This document shows positions 34,807 through 43,908 of a stretch of 64,000 bases of DNA, one piece after another (the first letter of the stretch is position 1; every line of letters starts with the position of its first letter). Made by a program: the position numbers and the translations under genes. The stretch is from the NCBI RefSeq assembly GCF_000424385.1, contig NZ_AUJU01000005.1, forward strand, positions 147,472-211,471. The letters run 5' to 3'. The DNA comes from Butyrivibrio sp. LC3010 (lineage in GTDB: Bacteria; Bacillota; Clostridia; Lachnospirales; Lachnospiraceae). The notes below the pieces were generated by a model that worked only from the letters and a program-made list of their open reading frames with translations, was not told where the DNA came from and searched no databases.

Positions 34807-35928
34807 ATGAGCAAACTGATGGAAGCCATCTATGAGGATTCAAAGGAAATTGAATATTTAAAAGAAAAATTTATTACAAATCCGCTAGTGATTGTATGCT
34901 GTGGGGATGTTGGAACAGCAGCTGCTGTTTGGGCATTAAAAAAAGGAATAAAAATAGTAGGTGCGTGTGATGCATCTCCTGAGAAGCAAGGGAAAAGACT
35001 TATGGGGGTAGAAATTTCAAGTGTAGAAGATATAGTACTGAAGTTTGGAAATAAAGTAAACTATTTAATAGCCACTTTACAAAGCGGATTGATTAGAGCT
35101 AAATACCGAGAACTTCATAGATTTGGAATAGAAAATATAAATATTTATACGAGATACTTCATCGGACGTTGGGAATGGGGAGATGAACGTTTTGATTTTA
35201 ATAAAGTAATCAATACACGTGCTTTTAAAGTTGCTCAAAAGGAAGATGAGTATAATGAGGTTATTGAACTGCTAGAGGATCAAACGTCTGTAGAAGTATA
35301 TGGGAAAATGGTTAGTAGAATTTTTAATAATAGTGTTTTTACAATTTCTGACAAATATATTTCTCATTTGGGGTATTTTAAGCATCCATTCTTTACATTT
35401 AATGAAGGTGAAGTTTATATAGATTGTGGGGTTATGGATGGAAACACGATAAAAGAATTTATAGAAATATGTCCAAATTATTCTCATATTTATGCAATAG
35501 AAGCAGACAAGATAAATTATCTTAGGTCTTTTTGGGTAACAGGAAAATATCGAGATATATCTTTGATAATGGCGGCCGTTGGAGAAAAGAATGAAATGAT
35601 TTCATTTGAAACATTAGGATCTGGTATTTCAAAAGTGGCAGAAGAAGGTAGTGAAACAGTGCCATCTATCAGGGGAGATGATTTGAATATTGCTCCTACT
35701 ATGATAAAGATGGATATAGAAGGAGCAGAACTTGGAGCATTAAAGGGATTATCACATACAATTAAGCGATATAAACCCAAATTAGCCATCTGTATATATC
35801 ATAGTTTTGAAGATTATTACACTATTCCAATTTTTATTCATAATCTTGTTCCTGAGTATAAGTTATATGTCAGAAATGACAGTGATAATAATAACAATAT
35901 GGAAACAGTTTTATATGCAACACTATAG
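34807..35928 (+). CDS. Rossmann-like domain + FkbM-family methyltransferase
   Basis: About 373 residues from ATG 34807, which has aaggggg 7 bp upstream; an in-frame ATG at 34783 overlaps gmhA. Residues 20-115 are a variant of the Rossmann domain (VIVCCGDVGTAA, ACDASPEKQG). Residues 200-370 are an FkbM methyltransferase: VYIDCGVMDGNT (SAM site), YAIEADK, IKMDIEGAE and AICIYHS near the end. FkbM enzymes make O-methyl groups on sugars and other natural products. Confidence 0.82.
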   Translation: MSKLMEAIYEDSKEIEYLKEKFITNPLVIVCCGDVGTAAAVWALKKGIKIVGACDASPEKQGKRLMGVEISSVEDIVLKFGNKVNYLIATLQSGLIRAKYRELHRFGIENINIYTRYFIGRWEWGDERFDFNKVINTRAFKVAQKEDEYNEVIELLEDQTSVEVYGKMVSRIFNNSVFTISDKYISHLGYFKHPFFTFNEGEVYIDCGVMDGNTIKEFIEICPNYSHIYAIEADKINYLRSFWVTGKYRDISLIMAAVGEKNEMISFETLGSGISKVAEEGSETVPSIRGDDLNIAPTMIKMDIEGAELGALKGLSHTIKRYKPKLAICIYHSFEDYYTIPIFIHNLVPEYKLYVRNDSDNNNNMETVLYATL

Positions 35929-36010
35929 TTATTTATGTTATGACAGTTTTACGGAGTAGATTATATAAAGAAGAATAAGAATATGTTTGATTTCTTTAAG
36001 GAGACCAGTT

Positions 36011-38524
36011 ATGAATATTTCATCTAGGTGTATGGCTTGTGGCGCTTGTGAGAATATTTGTCCCCAAGATGCTATAAGAATGATTATTGATGATAACGGG
36101 TATTATAAACCGTTAATAGATGAAGAAAAATGTATTAAGTGTGGAAAATGCTCAAAAGTTTGTCCTGAACAGAATCTTTTGGAAAATCATAATGAAGAAA
36201 CACCTATGTGCTATGCTATTTGGGCAAGAAATGAAATAAGAAGAAAAAGCTCCTCTGGTGGAGCTTTTTCTATTTTGGCTGAGAAAATATTATCAATGGG
36301 GGGAAAAATTTATGGATGTGCCTTTGGTAGTGATTTTGTGCCTATACATATTGGCATTGATAATGTTGAAGATTTGGGTAAACTTCGTAAAAGTAAGTAT
36401 GTACAAAGCTATGTCGGAAAGACCTATAGGGAGATAGAACAAGAGTTGAAGACAGGAAGAGTAGTACTGTTTTCCGGAATGCCTTGTCAGGTTGTGGCAT
36501 TAAGGAATTACCTAAAATATGAGTATGATAATTTATACACGGTTGATCTTGTTTGTAGTGGAAATAATCCTGTAGGGGTATGGAAAGGATACTTAAATGA
36601 GTTGGAAAAAAGCTATGGAAAGATATCTAAAATAGACTTCAGAGCAAAAAAATATGGATGGAGATGTGGTGATGTATTATACACTTTAGATAGTGGCAGA
36701 GAAATCGATAGTTATCGAGATCCATATATGATTTCATTTTTAAGAGGAATGTTTAGGGAAGAAGCATGCGCTGATTGTAAATATGCTGGATTTCCAAGGG
36801 CAGCTGATATTACTATAGGAGATTTTTGGAATATTGAAAAGAAAGAGCGTGCATTAAATGATAATAAAGGAACTAGCCTTGTCATTACTAATTCTGGAAA
36901 AGGGAAAAACTTATTTGAGCAGGTAAAAGAAAAATTTTGTTTATGTAAAGAAGTAGATTTTGATTTTACAAAACATAGCAATATGTTTTATAGGAAACGT
37001 AGAACATACAATGAACAGGATACTTTTTTCACTTATTATAGGAATGGCTTGCCTATAAATGAATCAATTGATAGAGCGAATAAAAGAAAATATGATATTT
37101 GTGTATGTGGAGCTTGGGTAGCGAGAAATTATGGCGCGCATTTAACACAATATGCACTATATCGTCATTTAACAGATTTGGGATATGATGTATTGATGGT
37201 GGATAGACGAAATATGCCAACGCTGTTTCGAAAAAATCCATATAAAGCTAGAGCAGCTGGAAAAAATTATTATGATCTGATTTCTATGAAGGAATTAAAT
37301 GATATATGCGATATATTTATTGTAGGGTCAGATCAACTCTGGAGTTGGAGCGTATTTAATGATTCAGTCTATGTTTATACATTACCTTATGTGGATTCAG
37401 ATAAGCTAAAAATCTCTTATGCTACTTCATTTGGACGTAGAGATGCTACATTTTTGCCTGAAGAAAAGAGATATATGAAATATATGCTTGGAAGATTTCA
37501 AAAAATATCAGTCAGAGAAGATTTTGGAGTTGATATATGTAACAATCTATTTGATGTTGATGCTGAGCAGGTTTTGGATCCGGTTTTTCTTCCTTCAAAA
37601 AGTGTATATTATGACATGATAAAGTACTCCGAAAAGAATCTTCCTGAGAATTATATTTTTTGTTATATTATATGGCCAAATGATGAGCTAATTAAATTAA
37701 TTAATGGGATTTCAGAGGAAAAAGGATGGGATGTTGTATTTGTTGGGGATATTGGAAGACTTGATATAGTAAATTGGACTGTAAAAACGGAGGATGATGT
37801 TTTTGTGGAGGATTGGTTGAAATTATTGCAAGGATGTAAACTTGTTATTTCAGATTCATTTCATGCTTATTGTTTTTCTGTTATATTCCAAAAAAATATA
37901 CTGAGCATTTCAAAGGATCAAGCATGCTTGGATAGGATGTCCTCTTTAGCAAATATGTTGCATTTAGAAAAACCATTGACATACCCTGAATTAATGGGGT
38001 TATCTACTGAAGATGTGTTGAACTATGTTAACAGGGATTATGAGCATATAAATAATATACTTGATAAAGTGATTAGCGCATCTAAGAATTGGTTGATCGA
38101 TGCAATTGGACAAAAAGTAAATAGTTCCTGTATTGATAGTTGGTATGATTCATTTGGGCTAGAATATATACAACAGAGAGCCTCTTTAATTAGGACATCT
38201 AAGATGTTTTTAGATGGAATAAAGAACAATTATGATAGTATTGTTACTTTTGGTTTGGGAATGTGTTTTGATAATGAATTTAATAGGATTAGTAATTATA
38301 TAAATATCGATTATGTATGTGATAATGATAGTACTAAGTGGGGGAAACTCTTTTCTTCCCAAAAGAAAATATGTATTGCTCCGGAAAAGTTGAAAGAACT
38401 TAATAAGCCTTATGTAATCATAACAATGTGGAATCCTGAATTTATAGATAATGTAAAAAGGCAATTGGTGGAGTTGGGGATAACAGAATTTATTAGTATT
38501 GAAGATTTTATAGCTAATGTTTAG
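36011..38524 (+). CDS. Ferredoxin/FrhB-like domain + polysaccharide pyruvyltransferase + Rossmann-like domain
   Basis: 837 residues from ATG 36011 (aaggaga 6 bp upstream). Residues 1-55: two 4Fe-4S motifs, C7/C10/C13/C17 and C41/C44/C47/C51. About 75-330: coenzyme F420 hydrogenase/dehydrogenase beta-like domain (SSGGAFSILAE, FSGMPCQVVALRNYL, FRAKKYGWRC, DITIGDFW). About 355-700: polysaccharide pyruvyltransferase fold (NYGAHLTQYALYRHL, FIVGSDQLWSW, SDSFHAYCFSVI). About 735-837: the recurring Rossmann domain (IVTFGLGMC, VCDNDSTKWG). FrhB-like/pyruvyltransferase pairs are common in glycan loci; the third domain is the local addition. Redox role and substrate are not known. Confidence 0.8.
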   Translation: MNISSRCMACGACENICPQDAIRMIIDDNGYYKPLIDEEKCIKCGKCSKVCPEQNLLENHNEETPMCYAIWARNEIRRKSSSGGAFSILAEKILSMGGKIYGCAFGSDFVPIHIGIDNVEDLGKLRKSKYVQSYVGKTYREIEQELKTGRVVLFSGMPCQVVALRNYLKYEYDNLYTVDLVCSGNNPVGVWKGYLNELEKSYGKISKIDFRAKKYGWRCGDVLYTLDSGREIDSYRDPYMISFLRGMFREEACADCKYAGFPRAADITIGDFWNIEKKERALNDNKGTSLVITNSGKGKNLFEQVKEKFCLCKEVDFDFTKHSNMFYRKRRTYNEQDTFFTYYRNGLPINESIDRANKRKYDICVCGAWVARNYGAHLTQYALYRHLTDLGYDVLMVDRRNMPTLFRKNPYKARAAGKNYYDLISMKELNDICDIFIVGSDQLWSWSVFNDSVYVYTLPYVDSDKLKISYATSFGRRDATFLPEEKRYMKYMLGRFQKISVREDFGVDICNNLFDVDAEQVLDPVFLPSKSVYYDMIKYSEKNLPENYIFCYIIWPNDELIKLINGISEEKGWDVVFVGDIGRLDIVNWTVKTEDDVFVEDWLKLLQGCKLVISDSFHAYCFSVIFQKNILSISKDQACLDRMSSLANMLHLEKPLTYPELMGLSTEDVLNYVNRDYEHINNILDKVISASKNWLIDAIGQKVNSSCIDSWYDSFGLEYIQQRASLIRTSKMFLDGIKNNYDSIVTFGLGMCFDNEFNRISNYINIDYVCDNDSTKWGKLFSSQKKICIAPEKLKELNKPYVIITMWNPEFIDNVKRQLVELGITEFISIEDFIANV

Positions 38525-38545
38525 CACAAATTATAGGAAAAATCG

Positions 38546-41500
38546 ATGACAAATTCTAACAGACTTACATATAAAAAAGAATATTCGGTAGAAGAACTCC
38601 AAATAGGATTTGATTACTTTATTACTTGTATGACAGATTATTCTATCTGTGATGAAGACAGAATTCTAATAATGTCGGATGAGAGCGAAAGTCTAAATTA
38701 TTATGTTCTCCATTACCTGTGTAAAGTACCTATAGCAGGTAGAGGGAGAATTTTTATTTTTGCGCCTCTAGATACGGAAAATTATATCAGAGAGAATGCC
38801 ACTTCTTATTGTTTGTTTATTCCATGTGAAAGAGACATGATTGGTATATTATGCAGGCTTTATACTATTTGTTTGTACAAAGGCAGTGTTATGGTCAGTT
38901 CATTGACAATGGCATCCGATGTTGATATGGGTAAAATTATTGATGATTCAGAATTGGAAATCAGAGATATTGCTGCATTATCAGTTTTAAGACTTCGCAG
39001 AACCCCGCCTGAAGTAGAGATAAAAAAATATGATTTGGAAGATAAAACTCAATATTTTCATTATGCTAAGAAAAATGATGATTATTTTTATCAAACGGCT
39101 ATTTATGGTAGAAAAGAAGAATATTACGATATATGCGCTAGCATGATTTCTGGAAATGATCATATAAAAAAAGATGATAAATTAGTGATGTTTGGAGTTA
39201 TGAAAACATCCTTGGAAATAAAAAAAAGGCTATATGAATATAATTTTGTAGCATTTATAGACAATGATATAAAGAAGCAAGGAACTATGGTGGAGGGACT
39301 GCCTGTTATAGCCCCTGAAAAAATTAAAGATGAATATGGGGATGACATTAAGATAATAGTGTCTTCTAAATATTCAAGAGAAATGTGTTCACAACTTGAA
39401 AAAATAGGATATCGTGTTAATGAAAATATTTTTTTAGCGTATGTCAAATCATGTGTGAAATATAAAAATGCTATATCATCAACTCCGGAGGAAATTTTTA
39501 GTGCCGGAGAGAAAGTATTCATAGATTTGAGAAACAAATTCCCAAATGAACTAATTATGTCTTTGCCATACTCTGGCACAGGTGATGCTTACTTAGCAGG
39601 AATGTACATGGAAGAAATGGTAAAAGAACATAATATCGATAAATTCGTAATAACCGTTACATCTAATTCCTGTAAAAAGGTACTAAAGTTATTTGGATTA
39701 GATTCATATATTCTTAATATGGATAATTCAAGAAAACTTCTTAATTATGCTAGAATTGTTGGATTTAAAAATGCTAATTATATCGTTTTGAATGATTGCA
39801 TTGATCATGAAGATGTACTTCAGGTAAGGGGCTGTAGAGATATTGATTTGCATACCATGTTCCAGCGCTTTGTTTTTAGAACTAGTAAGAAAATTACAGT
39901 ACCTAAGATTTCTAATAATAATTCAGATGAAATTTTTGTTAAGTATGGACTTAGAAAAGGTAGAACAGTTTTGTTGTCTCCATATGCGACGAGCGTTGCT
40001 AGTATAACTGATAATACTTGGTATCGGATTGTCAAATGTTTGAAAAATAAAGGGTTTGATGTATGTACCAATATTGGAAGCGATAAAGAAGAGGCAATTC
40101 CTGGTACAGTAGGTGTTTTTTTGCCTTATGATATTGTAATCGATTTTGTTAATAAGGCGGGTTTCTTTATTGGCTTAAGAAGTGGGCTTTGTGACATAGT
40201 TTCAACTTCCAGTGCATGGAAGTTTATTTTTTACCCCACTTGGAAGCGCGAAGTAGGTGATATAGGTAATCATCCATATAGATATTATAGCTTGAGAAGA
40301 ATGGAATTCTCAAAAAAAAATCTCATAGAATTGCAGTTTGATGAAGGTAATGATGCTTTTATCTCTAATGCTATAGATCGTAGACTTGATGAAATATTAT
40401 CCGAAAGGAAACATAATGATATAGGCATTGTTATTTGCAATTATAATGGTGGAAACGACACAGTAAATTGTGTTAATCATATTTTGCAATCAGACTGTGA
40501 TAATTATGATGTGATCGTAGTAGATAATGCTTCAGAGGATGATTCAATAAAACTTCTTGAAGAGAATTTTGGGAATAAGATAACAATAATCAGAAATACT
40601 GAAAATCTCGGAGGCGCAGGAGGTTTCAATACAGGGTTTAATTATGCTTTAGATAAAGGTTATGAATTTATAATGGCTGTAGATCATGATGCTTTTTTGG
40701 CTCCATATAGCATAAATCTTATGTATGAGTACTTGTTAGCACATATGGATGTGGGAATGGTCTCAGCTAAAATAATGGTTAATGGAAGAGATGATTTGGT
40801 ACTTGACTTTGAGCGGGAAATAGATTTCAGAAATTATAATATATATTCAATGTGGTTGAATACACCTGAATATCCTGAGTCAAGAAATGCTGTAGAGAGT
40901 GATTTTTGTCCTACGACTGCAGCGATGATTACCAGAAATGCTCTTTTGGCATCAGGAGGAATGAATCCTAAATGTTTTATTTATTTTGATGATGTTGAGA
41001 TGGGGTATCTAATAAGAAGATCTGGTTTGAGATGTGTTTCACTTGGTCAGGCTAGAGCGTGGCATAAGAGTGGAATGGGCAGGTCTTCAGCAAAGAATAC
41101 TTTTGCAAGATATTACTTTAATAGGAACAGGTATAGATTTTTTGCAAGATATATACCAAAGTGGGATATAGAAAGATTTGCAGAACATGTACTAAACGAG
41201 TGCTTTTCATTTATGTATGGTGCAAGAAGAGATGGAAGTACTGACGTTTATGAAGTAAACAAATATATATTAGAGGATTTCATTGAAGATAGAAGGGGTA
41301 AGGCATTAAGGGGAAGAATTGTTGAAACAACAAATTGTAAAGATTCGCAATTGATGAATGTTATAAAAGAAAAGAAAAAGATACAAATCACTGTTGATGC
41401 AGGACTGGATATTTGGAGAGGGGAACATTTACAAGAACACTTGGAGCAGTTGGTACCTGGGTTGGACTATTCTATAAATATGAAAATGGATAGTACTAAT

Positions 41501-41743
41501 GTTGTAATGCAAAAAAATACGAATGACGTTGAGTATCAGGATATTGTAATTGTTGATCATGCGAAGAATGCAAATCCTATTCAGGAAAATGTTATATACG
41601 TGGATTTATATAACAACATAATTTTCAATAAAGATGATTACGATTATTATCAGAACTATGATAGAGAGTATTCGTTATTCAAGAATAAATATTGGAATCG
41701 AACTATTGAGGCCATAAATAATATTCGAAGTAAAGAAGATTGA
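38546..41743 (+). CDS. Large fusion: unknown N-domain + Rossmann-like + GT9-like + GT2 glycosyltransferase
   Basis: 1065 residues, one of the largest proteins in the window. About 1-200: no recognised domain. 211-305: Rossmann domain (LVMFGVMKT, AFIDND). 325-620: GT9-like (FPNELIMSLPYSGTGDAYLA, LLSPYATSVAS, GLRSGLCDIVSTS). 622-900: GT2 (IGIVICNYNGGNDTVNCVNH, VVDNASEDDS, NLGGAGGFNTGFNYAL, VDHDAF as DXD, and FIYFDDVEMGYLIRRSG), closest in style to rhamnosyl/galactofuranosyl transferases. About 910-1065: unknown tail. Two transferases in one chain suggest two successive sugars are added without release. Confidence 0.75.
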   Translation: MTNSNRLTYKKEYSVEELQIGFDYFITCMTDYSICDEDRILIMSDESESLNYYVLHYLCKVPIAGRGRIFIFAPLDTENYIRENATSYCLFIPCERDMIGILCRLYTICLYKGSVMVSSLTMASDVDMGKIIDDSELEIRDIAALSVLRLRRTPPEVEIKKYDLEDKTQYFHYAKKNDDYFYQTAIYGRKEEYYDICASMISGNDHIKKDDKLVMFGVMKTSLEIKKRLYEYNFVAFIDNDIKKQGTMVEGLPVIAPEKIKDEYGDDIKIIVSSKYSREMCSQLEKIGYRVNENIFLAYVKSCVKYKNAISSTPEEIFSAGEKVFIDLRNKFPNELIMSLPYSGTGDAYLAGMYMEEMVKEHNIDKFVITVTSNSCKKVLKLFGLDSYILNMDNSRKLLNYARIVGFKNANYIVLNDCIDHEDVLQVRGCRDIDLHTMFQRFVFRTSKKITVPKISNNNSDEIFVKYGLRKGRTVLLSPYATSVASITDNTWYRIVKCLKNKGFDVCTNIGSDKEEAIPGTVGVFLPYDIVIDFVNKAGFFIGLRSGLCDIVSTSSAWKFIFYPTWKREVGDIGNHPYRYYSLRRMEFSKKNLIELQFDEGNDAFISNAIDRRLDEILSERKHNDIGIVICNYNGGNDTVNCVNHILQSDCDNYDVIVVDNASEDDSIKLLEENFGNKITIIRNTENLGGAGGFNTGFNYALDKGYEFIMAVDHDAFLAPYSINLMYEYLLAHMDVGMVSAKIMVNGRDDLVLDFEREIDFRNYNIYSMWLNTPEYPESRNAVESDFCPTTAAMITRNALLASGGMNPKCFIYFDDVEMGYLIRRSGLRCVSLGQARAWHKSGMGRSSAKNTFARYYFNRNRYRFFARYIPKWDIERFAEHVLNECFSFMYGARRDGSTDVYEVNKYILEDFIEDRRGKALRGRIVETTNCKDSQLMNVIKEKKKIQITVDAGLDIWRGEHLQEHLEQLVPGLDYSINMKMDSTNVVMQKNTNDVEYQDIVIVDHAKNANPIQENVIYVDLYNNIIFNKDDYDYYQNYDREYSLFKNKYWNRTIEAINNIRSKED

Positions 41744-41811
41744 TTTTTGAGCAATAAAGTATATTAGATTCTTAAAGCAGATAAGTTTCTTATGGAAGGG
41801 GCAGACAATAT

Positions 41812-43317
41812 ATGGAATATATTATAGTTCAGGCAGGCGGCAAAGGCAGCAGGCTTAAGTATTTGACTACTAATAAGCCGAAGGCACTTGTGCCTATTGA
41901 AAATCTTCCGATGATTTTTTATTTGTTCCGAAAGTATCCTGACAAGCGATTTATCATAATCGCGGATTATCATAAAGAGGTTTTAAGGAAGTATCTGGCA
42001 GCCTTTGCTAAGGTGAAGCATATAGTAGTAGATGCTGATGGAGAGGGTACTTGCGGAGGTGTTAAGCAGGCGATTGAACATATTCCGCAGAGAGAACCGT
42101 TTATGCTTGTATGGTCTGATTTGATTTTGCCGGAAGATTTTTCCCTACCAGAAGATTATCAAGGTAATAAAAAAACAGAAGATGACTATGTTGGGATTTC
42201 TGGAGATTTTCCTTGTAGGTGGAAATATGAAGATGGAGAATTTGCAGAGGAACGATCTGAAGAACATGGAGTAGCAGGATTCTTTTTGTTTCATGACAAA
42301 AGTGTTGTAGAAGATGTTCCTAAAAGCGGTGAACTTGTAAGGTGGATGAGAGATAGCAACCTTCACTTTAGTGAAATCAGTTTACAGGGAACTAAGGAAT
42401 ATGGACTTATAGAGGAATATGAGAAGCTGCTGCAGCCAAAGTGTAGACCATTTAATAAAATTACAGTATCAGATAATGTATTGACCAAAGAACCTGTAGA
42501 TGAACAAGGGAGAAAGCTATCCAAGAGAGAATGTGCATGGTATGAGAAAGCCAAGGAATTAAATATTGGGATTTTGCCACAAATATACTCTTTGAATCCA
42601 TTGAAAATGGAGTTTATAGATGGAAAAAATATTTATGAATGTAATTTCAGCTATAAAGAAAAAAAGGAGATTCTCACAAAGCTTATAAGCGAATTGAAGA
42701 AACTACACAGTTCTGATGGTATGGCCACTGATAGCTTTAGCTTGAAGGAGGCCTATTATAATAAGACTATTGCAAGGTTATCGAATATACAGGATTTGGT
42801 GCCATTTGCTTTGGAGCGGTATATAACTGTAAATGGAAAGCAATGCCGAAATGTTTTTTTCTATAAGGATAAACTTGAGAAAGCACTTGAGAAACTTAAA
42901 TGCGAAAAGTTTGAATTCATTCATGGCGATTGTACTTTTTCAAATATGATGATAAGAAGCGATGGGTCTCCGGTTCTTATTGATCCTAGAGGTTATTTTG
43001 GGTTTACAGAACTATATGGAGATGCCAGATATGATTGGGCAAAGATTTATTATTCGATAGTTGGAAATTATGATACTTTTAATTTAAAAAAATTCAGGCT
43101 CCATATTGAGGATGATGGAGTTTCTTTACAGATTGATTCTAACCATTGGGAAGATATGGAAGAAGACTTCTTTAATCTGACGGGATGTGATCAATATGAG
43201 ATAAGGCTATTGCATGCTGTTATATGGCTTTCGCTTACAACTTATGCCTGGCAGGATTACGATTCTATATGTGGAGCTTTTTATAACGGCTTATGGTATT
43301 TGGAAGATGTTCTTTGA
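41812..43317 (+). CDS. Sugar nucleotidyltransferase + phosphotransferase (APH-like) fusion
   Basis: 501 residues. Residues 1-215: nucleotidyltransferase of the sugar-1-phosphate type (IIVQAGGKGSRLKYLTTNKPKALVPI, WSDLILPE). Residues 240-501: aminoglycoside/choline-kinase-like fold with F368-I-H-G-D-C-T-F-S-N-M and VLIDPRG (the HGD-x-x-x-x-N and D-x-R/D-G-like catalytic and metal sites). One chain may thus phosphorylate a sugar and then activate it as NDP-sugar. The substrate is unknown; neighbours suggest a heptose or pentulose derivative. Confidence 0.78.
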   Translation: MEYIIVQAGGKGSRLKYLTTNKPKALVPIENLPMIFYLFRKYPDKRFIIIADYHKEVLRKYLAAFAKVKHIVVDADGEGTCGGVKQAIEHIPQREPFMLVWSDLILPEDFSLPEDYQGNKKTEDDYVGISGDFPCRWKYEDGEFAEERSEEHGVAGFFLFHDKSVVEDVPKSGELVRWMRDSNLHFSEISLQGTKEYGLIEEYEKLLQPKCRPFNKITVSDNVLTKEPVDEQGRKLSKRECAWYEKAKELNIGILPQIYSLNPLKMEFIDGKNIYECNFSYKEKKEILTKLISELKKLHSSDGMATDSFSLKEAYYNKTIARLSNIQDLVPFALERYITVNGKQCRNVFFYKDKLEKALEKLKCEKFEFIHGDCTFSNMMIRSDGSPVLIDPRGYFGFTELYGDARYDWAKIYYSIVGNYDTFNLKKFRLHIEDDGVSLQIDSNHWEDMEEDFFNLTGCDQYEIRLLHAVIWLSLTTYAWQDYDSICGAFYNGLWYLEDVL

Positions 43318-43329
43318 GGGGTATAAGGC

Positions 43330-43908
43330 ATGATAGGATATTTTGAGAAACAGTTAAAAGAAATAGATGAATCTGTACACTCTTTAGACGAAAAGCAGTT
43401 TAGATTTATGACTAGCAGAGGTGTAGAGGCAATTGAAAATGGTCATAAAATTATTGTTTCCGGATTGGGAAAAAATGTACCTATTTGTGAAAAATTTGTA
43501 GGATCTATGGTTTCATTAGGGATGGATGCAGCATTCTTGCATACTAATTCTGCTGTACATGGTGACATGGGAATAGTCAAGGATGGTGATATGGTAATTA
43601 TCCTTACAAAGAGTGGTGAGACTGAGGAGTCAATTTATTTGGCAAGATTATTAAAAAAGAGAAAAATAGATTTATGGCTTTTGACATTTGAGAAGGATAG
43701 TACATTAGTTAGGGAAATTCCTAACAGTATTATTCTTAGCTTGAAGCATGAGGGTGATTTATGGAATATTATGCCTAATAATTCAACTACTGTTAATCTT
43801 ATAATTTTGCAGGGACTTGTTATGCAGATTGCTAAGGAAAGAAAAATGAAGCTTTCTGATTTTAAGCGCAATCATCCCGGAGGACATATTGGAGAGCTTC
43901 TTAAATGA
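43330..43908 (+). CDS. SIS-domain sugar-phosphate isomerase (KdsD/GutQ-like)
   Basis: 192 residues, only the SIS part of arabinose-5-phosphate isomerases (no CBS domains). SGLGKNVPICEKF, NSAVHGDMG, LTKSGETEESI, NNSTTVNLIILQG and RNHPGGHIGELL are close to KdsD/KpsF. It interconverts a ketose and aldose phosphate (ribulose 5-P/arabinose 5-P in KdsD). The end overlaps the next gene by 4 bp. The product may feed the nucleotidyltransferase genes on either side. Confidence 0.83.
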   Translation: MIGYFEKQLKEIDESVHSLDEKQFRFMTSRGVEAIENGHKIIVSGLGKNVPICEKFVGSMVSLGMDAAFLHTNSAVHGDMGIVKDGDMVIILTKSGETEESIYLARLLKKRKIDLWLLTFEKDSTLVREIPNSIILSLKHEGDLWNIMPNNSTTVNLIILQGLVMQIAKERKMKLSDFKRNHPGGHIGELLK

